From Rhodobacterales bacterium HKCCE2091 (lineage in GTDB: Bacteria; Pseudomonadota; Alphaproteobacteria; Rhodobacterales; Rhodobacteraceae): a stretch of DNA of 64,000 bases. The stretch is from assembly GCA_015689685.1 (NCBI GenBank), contig WVSL01000017.1:24051-88050 (forward strand), read 5' to 3'. The translations under genes were made by a program, and so were the position numbers. Positions 1 through 8,502 of the stretch are shown here, piece after piece. The notes beneath the pieces are model-generated. The model was given only the letters and a program-made list of their open reading frames with translations, had not been told where the DNA came from and searched no databases. Numbering within the stretch: the stretch's first letter is position 1; every line of letters starts with the position of its first letter.

Positions 1-39
1 GTCGGTCGACAGGAAGCGCGGCTTGGTGTCGGCGTTCAT
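1..39 (-). CDS. Molybdenum hydroxylase large subunit (CoxL/XdhA-like), N-terminal fragment
   Basis: Only the first 13 codons lie in the window; they read Met-Asn-Ala-Asp-Thr-Lys-Pro-Arg-Phe-Leu-Ser-Thr-Asp on the minus strand and run off the left edge. The ATG overlaps the stop of the 2Fe-2S subunit gene (TGA at 36-38, ATG at 37-39). That coupling and the M-S-L order usual for xanthine/CO-dehydrogenase family operons make this the molybdopterin subunit. The identity is inferred from position, because too few residues are visible for any motif. Confidence 0.6.
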   Translation of the reverse strand, partial: MNADTKPRFLSTD

Positions 40-533
40 TCCCCGGCCTCCATCGCCAACGCGTTGCTTTCGCGCAGCCGTTTCGCGGCCAGCCGGATCG
101 CCTCCACGATCTGGCCGTAGCCGGTGCAGCGGCAGATGTTGCCTGAGATCGCGTCGCGGATTTCCTCGTCGGTCGGCTCCCGGTTGACGCCCAGGAGCGC
201 CTTCGCCGCCAGAACCATGCCCGGCGTGCAGTAGCCGCACTGCATCCCGTGGGTTTCGCAGAAGCTGTCCTGGATCACGTCGAGCTCGCCCCGTTCCGGC
301 GCGACGCCCTCGATAGTGGTGATGTCCAGCCCGTCGGACTGCACCGCCAGCATCAGGCAGGAGCGCACGGCCTCGCCGTCCACGATCACGGTGCAGGCGC
401 CGCAGACGCCGTGTTCGCAACCCGCGTGCGTGCCCTTGAGGCCGCAACCATCGCGAAGCGCGTCGAGCAGGGTCGTGCGCGGCTCCACGTCGATGCCGTA
501 GGTGCGGCCGTTGACTGTCAGATCGGTCTTCAT
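36..533 (-). CDS. 2Fe-2S subunit of a molybdenum hydroxylase (CoxS/XdhC family)
   Basis: 165 residues, the normal length for the small iron-sulfur subunit of xanthine dehydrogenase/CO dehydrogenase-type enzymes, which passes electrons from the molybdenum site to FAD. The plant-type ferredoxin cluster ligands are visible as C39, C44, C47 and C59. The second cluster ligands are C99, C102 (CGYC), C134 and C136 (CRC). The start overlaps the stop of the FAD subunit (ATGA), so the two are translationally coupled. The substrate cannot be told from this subunit; aldehydes, purines, N-heterocycles and aromatic compounds are all possible for the family. Confidence 0.93.
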   Translation of the reverse strand: MKTDLTVNGRTYGIDVEPRTTLLDALRDGCGLKGTHAGCEHGVCGACTVIVDGEAVRSCLMLAVQSDGLDITTIEGVAPERGELDVIQDSFCETHGMQCGYCTPGMVLAAKALLGVNREPTDEEIRDAISGNICRCTGYGQIVEAIRLAAKRLRESNALAMEAGE

Positions 534-1390
534 GCGGCGTTCTCCCTCGCCGTCGCAAGCGCCTGGAACGCCAGCCGTTTCGCCGCGCGGGCGCGGTAGG
601 TGGCAGTGGCGTGCAGGTCGTCCACGCAGTCGAGATCGGCCAGCGCCGCCTCGATCGCGCCTTTCAGGTCGTCGTCCGTCAGCCTCGTGCCGGCGAGGTC
701 CGAGACATCCACCGCGACGGGCACGTCACCCACGCTGCCGATGCCCAGGAGCGCCTGCACGCAGGCCCCGTCATCGTCCAGCACCACCTGCGCCCCCGCG
801 CTCGCGAAAGCGTAGTCGCTGCGGCGGGACGCGATTTCGTGGAACCCCGCGCCGACCCGGCCCGCGGGCTTCTTCGGAAAGATTACGCGGGTCATGAGGC
901 CGCCCATCGGCGCCATGGTCACGGTCGGGCCGATGAAGAAGTCCTCCGGCTCGAACTCCACCTCCTCGCCGTCCTCGATGTAGACGATCCGCGCGTTCAG
1001 GATCGTCGCGGCGAGCGCGATTTCCGCTGAGGGGTCGCCGTGCGCTATGGAGCCGCCGACCGTGCCCCGCGCCCGCGTCGGCGGGTGGCCGACGTTCGGC
1101 AGCGCTGCGGCCAGGAGCGGCACCTGACGTGCGATCAGGTCGGATTTCAGCGCCACCGCCTGCCGGGTCGCGGCGGCGATCTCGATGCCCTCCGCGGTCT
1201 CGGTGATGCCTTGCAGGTCGGCGAGCCGGGTGATGTCCACCAGGATCGACGGCCGCGACAGCCGCATCGCCAGCATCGGCACCAGCGTCTGCCCGCCCGC
1301 GAGCACCCGCGCGTCGGGATCCGACGCCAGCGCCTCGCACGCCTCGTCGACCGAGGCGGGGCGGAGATATTCGAACGGGGCCGGCTTCAC
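530..1390 (-). CDS. FAD-binding subunit of a molybdenum hydroxylase (CoxM family)
   Basis: 286 residues, full length for the medium subunit that carries FAD and passes electrons to the final acceptor. The two family flavin-binding motifs are present: AGGQTL at about residues 31-36 and TVGGSIAHGDPSAE at about 110-123. Translation begins with GTG at 1,390, one base after the stop of the NIPSNAP gene. The order NIPSNAP protein, CoxM, CoxS, CoxL suggests one transcript driven from the divergent region around 1,713-1,953. Confidence 0.92.
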   Translation of the reverse strand: MKPAPFEYLRPASVDEACEALASDPDARVLAGGQTLVPMLAMRLSRPSILVDITRLADLQGITETAEGIEIAAATRQAVALKSDLIARQVPLLAAALPNVGHPPTRARGTVGGSIAHGDPSAEIALAATILNARIVYIEDGEEVEFEPEDFFIGPTVTMAPMGGLMTRVIFPKKPAGRVGAGFHEIASRRSDYAFASAGAQVVLDDDGACVQALLGIGSVGDVPVAVDVSDLAGTRLTDDDLKGAIEAALADLDCVDDLHATATYRARAAKRLAFQALATARENAA

Positions 1391-1391
1391 G

Positions 1392-1712
1392 TCAGGAAAT
1401 CGGCAGGCCGGGGATCACCGGCGTCAGCACCGACATGCGCTGCTTGGAGATGAGCGGGCCGTCGACCTCGGACGCGGCCTTCGCGGCCTTCCAGCCGGCA
1501 TCGCCGCCGAAGGATGCCCAGGCAGCCTTGCGCGCCTCGTCGTCCGGGAACCGGGTCAGGTAGGTGAGCATCCCGGTTTCGGCATCCGTGAAAGCGCCGA
1601 GCAGTTCGATCCCGTGCTCGGGAAACCGCGGCGCGACCTCGCGCTCGAAACGTTCGCGGACCTGGTCGGCGCGGCCATCGACATGCTCGTAGACACGCAG
1701 TTCGTACAGCAT
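1392..1712 (-). CDS. NIPSNAP family protein
   Basis: 106 residues starting with MLYELRVYEH, the typical opening of the NIPSNAP family, small ferredoxin-like alpha/beta barrel proteins often found beside catabolic operons. The open frame extends upstream, but the ATG at 1,712 was chosen because an AAGGGGGG ribosome-binding site lies just before it and because family similarity begins there. It is the first gene of the molybdenum hydroxylase operon. The biochemical role is unknown; a ligand-binding or monooxygenase-like accessory role would be conjecture. Confidence 0.85.
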   Translation of the reverse strand: MLYELRVYEHVDGRADQVRERFEREVAPRFPEHGIELLGAFTDAETGMLTYLTRFPDDEARKAAWASFGGDAGWKAAKAASEVDGPLISKQRMSVLTPVIPGLPIS

Positions 1713-1953
1713 GCTCCCCCCCTTGTGATTGTCTTCTTCCTTGACTCGATTGATAGCAAGACAATCCGGGAGGGTCAAACGAAAGTGGCACAATTAGTAG
1801 GTTAATTTCCATGCCTTTACGCTGCATTGCAACATGATCGGCGCTGCATCGCGGAAATTGCCATCGGATTCATTGAGGAATTCGCCCCTTTCGAAAAATA
1901 GTTGCGACAATCCAAACATTGTCATATCCATTTCGGGCGAAACCGGGGGAAAC
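1713..1953. promoter_or_regulatory. Divergent regulatory region with two GACAATC dyads
   Basis: This region separates the NIPSNAP-cox operon (minus) from the MocR-type regulator (plus). It contains a perfect 9-bp inverted repeat, GATTGTCTT at 1,727-1,735 and AAGACAATC at 1,758-1,766. A second dyad, GACAAT-N6-ATTGTC, lies at 1,906-1,923. Both share the core GACAATC, and the region is much richer in A+T than its surroundings. Binding by the adjacent MocR-type protein is an inference from position. Confidence 0.55.
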
Positions 1954-3324
1954 ATGGACTGGTATCCCACATTGCCGTTCGGCGAAGGCCCGCGCTACCT
2001 GCAGATCGTGGCCGCGCTGAAGAATGACATCTCGACGGGACGGGTCATGCCCGGCCAGCGCCTGCCGACCCATCGCGAGATGGCGGCGCAGCTCGGGCTC
2101 AGCATCGGCACGGTCTCCAAGGCCTACGCCGCAGCCGAACGCCAGGGGCTTATCTCGGGCCAGGTCGGGCGCGGAACCTTCGTGCTGCCGACGGCCCCCG
2201 ACATCGGCGTGTCCGATTCCGGCGCGCCCGAGGATATCCGGGTGAACCTCGCGCTGAACGCGCCGCCCGATACCGGCGAGGCCGAGGCGCTCGGCGCGAT
2301 CCTGTCCGAGATCACCGCCGACGACCGCTTTCCCAACCTTCTCGGCTACCTGCCCCACCAGGGGCTGGAGGCGCATCGCCGCGCGTTCGCCGACTGGCTC
2401 CTGGGCCACGGAAGCGACGCCGGCCCGTCCGGCGTCTACGTCACCCAGGGCGCACAACACGCGATCTCGATCGCGCTGCGGCTTCTGGCGCGGCCCGGGT
2501 CGCCGGTGATCGCCGAGAACCTGACCTATTCCGGCATGTCGGCCCTGGCGGTGATGGAACAATACGCGATGCACGGCGTCGCGATGGACCGTCACGGGCT
2601 GGTTCCGCAGGCGCTCGACGCCGCGTTTCGGTCCTCGGGCGCGCGGGTGCTCTACTGCACGCCAACTCTGCAGACCGCGACCGGCGCGGTCATGCCCGAG
2701 GAACGGCGCCGCGAGGTGGCGGAAGTCGTCCGCCGCCACGACGGCTGGATCGTGGAGGACGACGCTTACGGATTCCTGTGCGAAACGCCACCGCCGACGC
2801 TGTCCTCCTTCCTGCCGGAACGGAGCTTCTACGTCGTCAGCTTCGCCAAGTGTCTCGCCCCCGGCCTGCGGATCGGCGCGATGACCGCGCCGCCGGAGTT
2901 CCGCGACCGGATCGTGAACGCGATCCGCTGCTCGGGCTGGATGGCGAACGCGGTGATGGCCGAGGCCGTCGTGCGGATGATGCAATCGGGCGAACTGGAT
3001 CGCCAGGTGGCGCGGAAGCGCGAGGCCGCGGCCGAACGCTCGGCGCTGGCGCGCGGGATCCTCGGCGACCTGCTGATCCCGACGGACGTGCCGGCTTTCC
3101 ATGCCTGGCTGCGGATGCCCGCCGGGCGGAGCGCGCCGAGCCTCGCGGCCCAGGCGGCGCTGTCGGGCGTGACGCTCGCCGCGCCGAGCCCCCTGAACGC
3201 CGGTGGTTTCGCGGACGGGATCCGGTTGTGTCTCGGGGCGGCGCGGTCGCCCGACACGCTGCGCCGGGCGCTCACCACCGTCCGGGAAATCCTCAGCGAA
3301 ACCGAGGAAATGGCGCTGGTCTGA
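1954..3324 (+). CDS. MocR-type transcriptional regulator (GntR HTH plus class I aminotransferase-like domain)
   Basis: 456 residues. An N-terminal GntR winged helix (about residues 12-80, with LPTHREMAAQLGLSIGTVSKAYA) is followed by a fold-type I aminotransferase-like domain. The PLP lysine is probably K299 in SFAKCLAPG. MocR regulators sense amines, amino acids or PLP derivatives and usually control a divergent catabolic gene set, here the molybdenum hydroxylase operon. The ATG at 1,954 is preferred over an upstream in-frame ATG at 1,834 because CGGGGGA lies in front of it and homologous sequence begins with the DWYPTLPFG segment. The ligand is not known. Confidence 0.9.
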   Translation: MDWYPTLPFGEGPRYLQIVAALKNDISTGRVMPGQRLPTHREMAAQLGLSIGTVSKAYAAAERQGLISGQVGRGTFVLPTAPDIGVSDSGAPEDIRVNLALNAPPDTGEAEALGAILSEITADDRFPNLLGYLPHQGLEAHRRAFADWLLGHGSDAGPSGVYVTQGAQHAISIALRLLARPGSPVIAENLTYSGMSALAVMEQYAMHGVAMDRHGLVPQALDAAFRSSGARVLYCTPTLQTATGAVMPEERRREVAEVVRRHDGWIVEDDAYGFLCETPPPTLSSFLPERSFYVVSFAKCLAPGLRIGAMTAPPEFRDRIVNAIRCSGWMANAVMAEAVVRMMQSGELDRQVARKREAAAERSALARGILGDLLIPTDVPAFHAWLRMPAGRSAPSLAAQAALSGVTLAAPSPLNAGGFADGIRLCLGAARSPDTLRRALTTVREILSETEEMALV

Positions 3325-3342
3325 TCCCTGCCCCGCCGCCCG

Positions 3343-4158
3343 TCACGCGGCGAGGGATTCGTGGATCATCCGGCGGTAGCGTTCGCGTTCCGCCGCGCCG
3401 ATCTCGCCCTCGATCTTCAGGTCGTGCGCGATCTCGGCCGGGCGCTTCAGCACCACGATCCGGTCGCCGATGTCGAACGCCTCGTCGATGGAGTGGGTGA
3501 TGAAGACCGCGGTCTTGCGGTTCTCCTTCACCAGCCGCGCGAACTCGGTCCTGAGCCGCTTCGACGTCATCTCGTCGAGCGCAGAAAACGGCTCGTCGCA
3601 CAGCAGGAGCTCCGCGTCCGTGGCAAAGGCCCGGCTGATCGAGACGCGCTGGCGCATCCCGCCCGACAGGGCGTGCGGGTAATCGTTCTCGTGCCCCTTG
3701 AGGCCGAGCTTTTCCAGCCAGTACATCGCGCGCTCGCGCCGTTCGGCCCGGGAAATCCCAAGGGATTCAAGCCCGAACTCCACGTTCTTCACGGCCGTCC
3801 GCCACGGCAACAAGCGGTCGGACTGGAACACGATCGCCATCTTGCCGCGATACCAGTCGAACTCGGTGAAGGGATTGCGCCCCATCACCCGCACTTCGCC
3901 ATCGGTCGGCGCGGACAGGCCCGAGATCATGTTGAACATGGTGGACTTGCCGCAGCCGGTCTTGCCGAGAAGCGCCACGAGCTGACCCTTGGCGATGTCG
4001 AGGTCGAGGTTGTCGACCGCGACGAGATCGCCGAAGCGCTTGGTCACGCCGCGGAAGCTGATTTCCGGCCCCTCCGTCCCCGCCACGACGGAGACGTTGC
4101 CGTTGCGCCCTGCGGCGGTATCCGCGGTCTTTTCCATCTTGTCGATCTCCCGCTGCAT
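3343..4158 (-). CDS. ABC importer ATP-binding protein, NitT/TauT family (SsuB/TauB-like)
   Basis: 271 residues. Walker A is GKTGCGKST at about 65-73, followed by the signature LSGGMRQR and a Walker B ending LLLCDEP. The closest family is the nitrate/sulfonate/taurine group. The start at 4,158 overlaps the stop of the permease gene (ATGA); an in-frame ATG at 4,137 is an alternative. It energises uptake with the permease and the binding protein immediately upstream in the same minus-strand operon. The substrate is not fixed by sequence. Confidence 0.92.
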   Translation of the reverse strand: MQREIDKMEKTADTAAGRNGNVSVVAGTEGPEISFRGVTKRFGDLVAVDNLDLDIAKGQLVALLGKTGCGKSTMFNMISGLSAPTDGEVRVMGRNPFTEFDWYRGKMAIVFQSDRLLPWRTAVKNVEFGLESLGISRAERRERAMYWLEKLGLKGHENDYPHALSGGMRQRVSISRAFATDAELLLCDEPFSALDEMTSKRLRTEFARLVKENRKTAVFITHSIDEAFDIGDRIVVLKRPAEIAHDLKIEGEIGAAERERYRRMIHESLAA

Positions 4159-4964
4159 CACCGGCGCTCCGACTTGGCGCGGTAGCGGAAGGCCACGCGC
4201 TCGAACTGGGACAGAAGCCACTGGAACAGCAGCACGAAGAACACGAGCTGGAGCGTCCAGGCGAGCGCACCGGCCATGTCGAAGAGCTGCTGCTGCTGCA
4301 GGAGCTGGAAGCCGACCCCGCCGGAAGACCCGACGAGTTCCGCTACCACGACGACGCGGCTCGCGTTGCCGAGGTTCACCTTCCACGCCGTCAGCATCTC
4401 GGGCAGGACGGCGGGCAGGACCATCGCGGAGAAATACTTGCCCCGGCTCGGCCGGAAGCTCATCACCATCTCCAGCAGGTCCTTGTTCATCCCCCTCAGC
4501 GCGCCGACGACCTGGAAGGTGAAGGCGGGCAGCGTGGTCATGATCATGATGAACAGGATGCGGAACTCGATCCCGTGGAACCAGATGATCGCGAAGACGA
4601 CCCAGCTGAGCGCCGGGATGCCCTGGAAGAAGGTCAGCGTCGGCGTCAGCAGCCGGTCTGCGATATCCGAGGTATAGATCGCGACGCCGAGCACGACGCC
4701 GATCAGGAAGGCCCCGGCCAGCCCCGCGAGGATGCGCAGCGCCGTCGCCAGGACGCTGGAGAACTGCGACCACGTCGTCGCGATCTCCACCACCCGTTCG
4801 AACACGTCGATCAGCGACGGGAACAGGAACGGCGGAAAGAACGACGACGCGATCTGCCAGACCGCCGCGATCAGGACGAAGGGCGCGGCGATCCAGAACA
4901 GCCGCCGCGCGAAGGCGAGCACCGGCGAATTCGCCGGCACCGCGCCGTGGGTCGCGTCGCTCAT
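4158..4964 (-). CDS. ABC importer permease, NitT/TauT family (SsuC/TauC-like)
   Basis: 268 residues with about six hydrophobic segments and the BPD_transp_1 pattern typical of SsuC/TauC permeases, including the cytoplasmic-loop sequence around EMLTAWKVNLGNASRVVV. It forms the membrane channel of the importer. Its 3' end overlaps the ATPase start and its start overlaps the end of the binding-protein gene (ATGs and stops share bases at 4,158 and 4,961-4,964), indicating a tightly coupled operon. Confidence 0.92.
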   Translation of the reverse strand: MSDATHGAVPANSPVLAFARRLFWIAAPFVLIAAVWQIASSFFPPFLFPSLIDVFERVVEIATTWSQFSSVLATALRILAGLAGAFLIGVVLGVAIYTSDIADRLLTPTLTFFQGIPALSWVVFAIIWFHGIEFRILFIMIMTTLPAFTFQVVGALRGMNKDLLEMVMSFRPSRGKYFSAMVLPAVLPEMLTAWKVNLGNASRVVVVAELVGSSGGVGFQLLQQQQLFDMAGALAWTLQLVFFVLLFQWLLSQFERVAFRYRAKSERR

Positions 4965-5929
4965 TGCGCGTTGCCCGTGTAGATGGTGGCGTCGGACGGG
5001 GTGCCGGGCAGGTATTCAAGCTCGACGCCCACCTGGTAGACGCTGCGGATCTCGTCCTGCATGTCGGACGCCCAGGCGACGTTGAGCCCGAGCCGGTCGT
5101 TCTGCTGGATCAGCGTGGCGTAGTTGGTGGCCACGTCGCCCTCTCCGCCCGCGATGATGACCGCGGCTTCCTCGGGGTTCTCCATCACCCAGGCCGCGGC
5201 CTCGGCGTAGGTGTCGTAGAGCGCCTGCACCGCGTCGGGGTTCTCCGCGACCCAGTCAGTATGGGCGGCGACGCCGAGATAGGGGATGTGCTCCGACCCC
5301 GCGAAGTCCGCCCAGGCGCCGGTGATGTTCAGGTCGAGCGCGCGGATGTCGGGGTTCTGCGCCGAAAGCGAGGTGAAGGCCGGCTCCCACAGCTGGACGG
5401 CGGCGGCCCGGTCGGCCATCGCGTAGCCGACGAGACCCGGCGGCGCGGTGTTGACCGCGTTCACGCCCGACAGGTCCACGCCCTGCTGCGCTGCCAGCCA
5501 GCGGAACATCTGGTAGTTGGTGGTGCCGGTCGCGGCGGCGAGGTCCTGGCCTTCTAGGTCGGACAGCGACTGCACGTCGTCGCGCGTGGTGACGACCGCG
5601 CCCCAGTAGTCGAACAGGTTGAACAGGTAGGTCGCCTCGACCCCGCGTGCCTCGGCAAGGCCCACGGTCAGGAGAGCGGCCGAGCCGCCGACCTGGAATT
5701 CGCCGGAGTTGAACTGCGCGGCATAGGCGTCGGGCGTGCGTTCGGCGAAGGTGATGTCGAGCCCGTGGGCGGCGCCGATGTCCATCGCGTTGATGACCGG
5801 CGGCAGGAACGCGCCAAGCGAGGGCGGGCCGAAGACGACGATGGAGACCTCGGTCAGGTCCTGCGCCAGGGCGGGGCCGGACAGGGCCGTGGCGGTGAGC
5901 GCGAGAGCCAGGATTCGTTTGCAAGACAT
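4961..5929 (-). CDS. ABC importer substrate-binding protein, NMT1/SsuA-like
   Basis: 322 residues with a Sec signal peptide (positively charged MSCKR, hydrophobic stretch, cleavage probably after ALA near residue 22). The mature part resembles periplasmic NMT1/SsuA proteins. The ATG at 5,929 has a good AGGGAGG site eight bases upstream; the open frame continues further but without such a site. First gene of the importer operon. Members bind sulfonates, thiamine precursors, riboflavin or pyrimidine-like compounds; with a molybdenum hydroxylase nearby a heterocycle or organosulfur substrate is plausible but unproven. Confidence 0.88.
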   Translation of the reverse strand: MSCKRILALALTATALSGPALAQDLTEVSIVVFGPPSLGAFLPPVINAMDIGAAHGLDITFAERTPDAYAAQFNSGEFQVGGSAALLTVGLAEARGVEATYLFNLFDYWGAVVTTRDDVQSLSDLEGQDLAAATGTTNYQMFRWLAAQQGVDLSGVNAVNTAPPGLVGYAMADRAAAVQLWEPAFTSLSAQNPDIRALDLNITGAWADFAGSEHIPYLGVAAHTDWVAENPDAVQALYDTYAEAAAWVMENPEEAAVIIAGGEGDVATNYATLIQQNDRLGLNVAWASDMQDEIRSVYQVGVELEYLPGTPSDATIYTGNAQ

Positions 5930-6217
5930 TCGGTTTTCCTCCCTGTTCGCAATCTTTTCGGGTCCCCCGGTGATCCCGGAATCCGCGCGATTGCGACACC
6001 ATGCTAGAAGCATCTGGCGCAGATTGTCAACTTTATGATAGTTCAATATTGGGTTTGGTCGCCGCATAATGATACAATCATGTTGCGGCTGCGAAGGGTT
6101 CGAGGTGGAAACTTCTGCAATGCACTATCTGGCAACGAAATTTTCTCTCGCGGATGCAGCGTCAAATCCGGCCTCCGGGCGGATTGTCATACTTCTTGGC
6201 ACCTTCGGATACTGTAA
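5930..6217. promoter_or_regulatory. Divergent promoter region with GATTGTC motifs and a palindrome
   Basis: An A+T-rich region between the importer operon (minus) and the TauE-like permease (plus). GATTGTCA occurs at 6,022-6,029 and 6,182-6,189, the same core seen in the MocR/cox intergenic region. A palindrome ATGAT-ACA-ATCAT lies at 6,069-6,081, flanked by GCCGCA (6,061-6,066) and TGCGGC (6,084-6,089). These look like regulator sites; no sigma-70 elements could be assigned with confidence. Confidence 0.45.
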
Positions 6218-6973
6218 GTGACGGTGCTGATCGCCCTCGCCGCGGTCGGGTCACTCCTTCTCGGGGCGGTCGTGAAGGGCGTGCTCGGCATCGGGTTGCC
6301 GATGGTCGCGATCCCGTTGCTGACGCTGGTCGCCGGGTTGCCGCAGGCGCTCGCGATCGTCAGCCTTCCCGTCGCGGCGGCGAACCTGATGCAGGTCTGG
6401 CAATTCCGCCGCGCGGGCCGGAAACCGCGGGTGCTGTGGCCGTTCCTCCTTGCGGGCGCGGCGGGAACGGCGGCGGGGACGGTGATCCTCGCCAATGTCC
6501 ACGAGGCATGGCTGGAGCTGATCCTTTCTGTTCTTCTGGCGGTCTACATCGCGATGCGCCTCCTGCGGTCTGTGGCGCGCCTGGGCGACCGGGGCGCTAC
6601 CGCCGTCGCCGCGCCGGCAGGGCTGGCCGCGGGGCTGCTGCACGGCACCACGGGCATCTCGGGGCCGCTCAGCATCACGTTCTTCCACGCGCAGCGGCCG
6701 GAGCGGCCCGAGTTCATCCTCGCCACCGGGCTCGTGTTCCTCGTGTTCACGCTGGTCCAGATCCCCATGCTCGGCGCGACGGGCATCTTCGGGGCGGAGG
6801 CGGCACTGGCGGGTCTTGCCGGACTGCCCGCGGTCGCGGCCGGGCTGTGGCTCGGCAACCGGCTCGCGCGGCGCATGTCGGCGCGGGTGTTCGACCGCCT
6901 GATCCTCGCCGTCCTGTGCTGGACCGCAGGAGCGCTGGCGTGGCGTGCGATCCCTGCGCTGCTCGGGGCGTGA
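6218..6973 (+). CDS. TauE/SafE family membrane permease
   Basis: 251 residues with about eight hydrophobic segments and the duplicated four-helix arrangement of the TauE/SafE (UPF0721, COG0730) family, including the first-repeat signature GAVVKGVLGIGLPMVAIPLL. Family members move organosulfur compounds or sulfite across the inner membrane. Translation probably starts at the GTG at 6,218; the ribosome-binding site is weak. Its position beside a TauABC-like importer, with shared GATTGTC motifs upstream, suggests joint regulation and supports, without proving, a sulfonate-related pathway. Confidence 0.85.
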   Translation: MTVLIALAAVGSLLLGAVVKGVLGIGLPMVAIPLLTLVAGLPQALAIVSLPVAAANLMQVWQFRRAGRKPRVLWPFLLAGAAGTAAGTVILANVHEAWLELILSVLLAVYIAMRLLRSVARLGDRGATAVAAPAGLAAGLLHGTTGISGPLSITFFHAQRPERPEFILATGLVFLVFTLVQIPMLGATGIFGAEAALAGLAGLPAVAAGLWLGNRLARRMSARVFDRLILAVLCWTAGALAWRAIPALLGA

Positions 6974-7017
6974 CGGGGGTGCCGGATTCCGTGCGTCCCC
7001 CTGCCCCGCGCATCCGC

Positions 7018-7656
7018 TCAGGCCTGCATCAGCACCATGTCGCAGTCACGGCTTCGGCGGCGCAGAAGCTCCACGTTCCTCATGTCGTTGCCCTCGGCGC
7101 GGGCGATCGCGGCGTCGGGGGAAAGCCCCTCGGCGAGCCAGCGGTCGACCAGCCTGCGGCGAAGCGTTCCGGTCTCCGCGTCGATCCAGATCGTGAGGTC
7201 CCAGTAATCGCCGAGCCGCGTCCACGGCGCGTCATCCAGCACGAGGTAATTGCCCTCGACCAGCACGAAACCGGTATCGGCGGGCAGGAACCCGGCCCCG
7301 GCGATTGCGATGTCGCGGCTTCGGTCGAAGACGGGAAAGACCAGGGTCTCGCCTGCCGCGGCGCGGGCGATGGCGTGGACGAAACCGTCCGCGTCGAAGG
7401 TTTCCGGCGCGCCCTTGCGGTCGAGCAGACCGCGTTCGACGAGGATGCGGTTGTCGAGATGGAAGCCGTCCATTGGCACCACCACCGCGCCGTGACCGAG
7501 TTCGGCAAGCCGGGCCGACAGCGCCGCCGAGACGGTCGATTTCCCCGCGGCCGGCGGCCCGGCCAGCGCCACCAGCCTGCGCCCCGGCGGCAGCGCGACG
7601 AGGCGTTCGGCGGCGCGCTCGGCAAGGGCGAAGGGGTCGGTTTCCCCCGCGCTCAT
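7018..7656 (-). CDS. P-loop kinase of the uridine kinase/pantothenate kinase-like family
   Basis: 212 residues. The P-loop GPPAAGKST is at about 33-41, followed by VPMDGFHLDN, the acidic substrate-side motif shared by uridine kinase, phosphoribulokinase and the fructokinase-like proteins of alphaproteobacteria, and a late RRRLVDRW segment. It probably phosphorylates a sugar or nucleoside; the substrate is not identifiable. The ATG at 7,656 was chosen because it overlaps (ATGA) the stop of a 13-codon leader ORF that has a strong Shine-Dalgarno site; ATG 7,671 is the alternative. The gene ends against the TauE-like gene, convergently. Confidence 0.75.
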   Translation of the reverse strand: MSAGETDPFALAERAAERLVALPPGRRLVALAGPPAAGKSTVSAALSARLAELGHGAVVVPMDGFHLDNRILVERGLLDRKGAPETFDADGFVHAIARAAAGETLVFPVFDRSRDIAIAGAGFLPADTGFVLVEGNYLVLDDAPWTRLGDYWDLTIWIDAETGTLRRRLVDRWLAEGLSPDAAIARAEGNDMRNVELLRRRSRDCDMVLMQA

Positions 7657-7694
7657 CGCCACGGCCTGCATGCGTGCTGTCCCGGTATCCTCAT
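7653..7694 (-). CDS. Possible 13-residue leader peptide coupled to the kinase gene
   Basis: A short ORF encoding MRIPGQHACRPWR starts at ATG 7,694 directly behind GGAGGAG, the best ribosome-binding site in the area. Its TGA overlaps the ATG of the kinase gene. The kinase start itself has no comparable site, so the leader may deliver ribosomes by coupling. There is no coding evidence beyond the arrangement. Confidence 0.35.
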   Translation of the reverse strand: MRIPGQHACRPWR

Positions 7695-7884
7695 GCGCTC
7701 TCCTCCGACGGGCAGCCTGTCCCGGTGCGGATGCGGGGGCAAGGGGCCGGATCGTGCCGGGCAAACAGCCGCCGGGATTATATTTCGTGCGGGCGGGAAC
7801 CTTGCGCCGGATCGGGACGTTTGGGACAATGCTACCAATAGTCGCGCCGGCGAAAGACCCGCGCGATCCGACCGCAGGGGCAGG

Positions 7885-8502
7885 ATGAACGACGTCAGCG
7901 AAACAGGGGCCGGGTCACGGCACGAACATCCATTGCATCCTGGCCCCGCGGATCAGATGACGCTACGGCAACTTCTGCGCCGCGCAACACGCCCCGACCA
8001 TGACCGCGCCGAAGCCGCCTTCGCGGGATTTCACGACGACCCCTCCACCCACATGGCGGCGTTCCTCCGCGCCCAGTCCATTGCACTCTGTGCGCTGGAT
8101 CATCGACGCGAGGGGGAAGCGGATGCCTCAGAGGGCGGGCTGCTGGCGACACTTATCGACGACCTCGCCGCCGATGGCGCCGCCGGCGCGGACGGGGCCG
8201 AGGACGGACCCGCGCTCGACACGCTCGCCATCGCCTACGTCGTCACCGGATCCCGTCTCGGGACCGAGGTCTTGCGGCGGCGGCTGGTCGAGGCCGGCAT
8301 CGCGCCCCTGCCCCGCTACTTCGCCGCGCGCGATACCGCCGGCGCATGGCGCGGGGTCTGCGACGCGCTGGCCGAGGTGCCGGTGAACACGCCCCGCGCG
8401 GACCGCATCGTCGCGGACGCCCGGACCGCCTTCGGACTATTCCTCCGCGCCGCGGAGAACGAGAAAATGACCGGCCCCGCGGCCGGGACAGGAGTGCCGT
8501 GA
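7885..8502 (+). CDS. bphO: Biliverdin-producing heme oxygenase
   Basis: 205 residues, the size of bacterial heme oxygenases. The likely proximal heme ligand is H39 in the ATRPDHDRAEAAF segment, the family pattern near the N-terminus. A later helix with VVTGSRLGTEVLRRRL matches the distal region. It opens heme to biliverdin IX-alpha, the chromophore of the phytochrome encoded immediately downstream. Its stop overlaps the GTG start of bphP (GTGA at 8,499-8,502), so both proteins are made together. Confidence 0.88.
   Translation: MNDVSETGAGSRHEHPLHPGPADQMTLRQLLRRATRPDHDRAEAAFAGFHDDPSTHMAAFLRAQSIALCALDHRREGEADASEGGLLATLIDDLAADGAAGADGAEDGPALDTLAIAYVVTGSRLGTEVLRRRLVEAGIAPLPRYFAARDTAGAWRGVCDALAEVPVNTPRADRIVADARTAFGLFLRAAENEKMTGPAAGTGVP

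Noticed and set aside
3343..5019. A natural permease-ATPase fusion in the TauT-type importer
   Set aside because: The extended frame upstream of 4,158 is a shadow; the true permease is in another frame and overlaps the ATPase start by ATGA. The real fusion in this window is the DppC-DppD gene.
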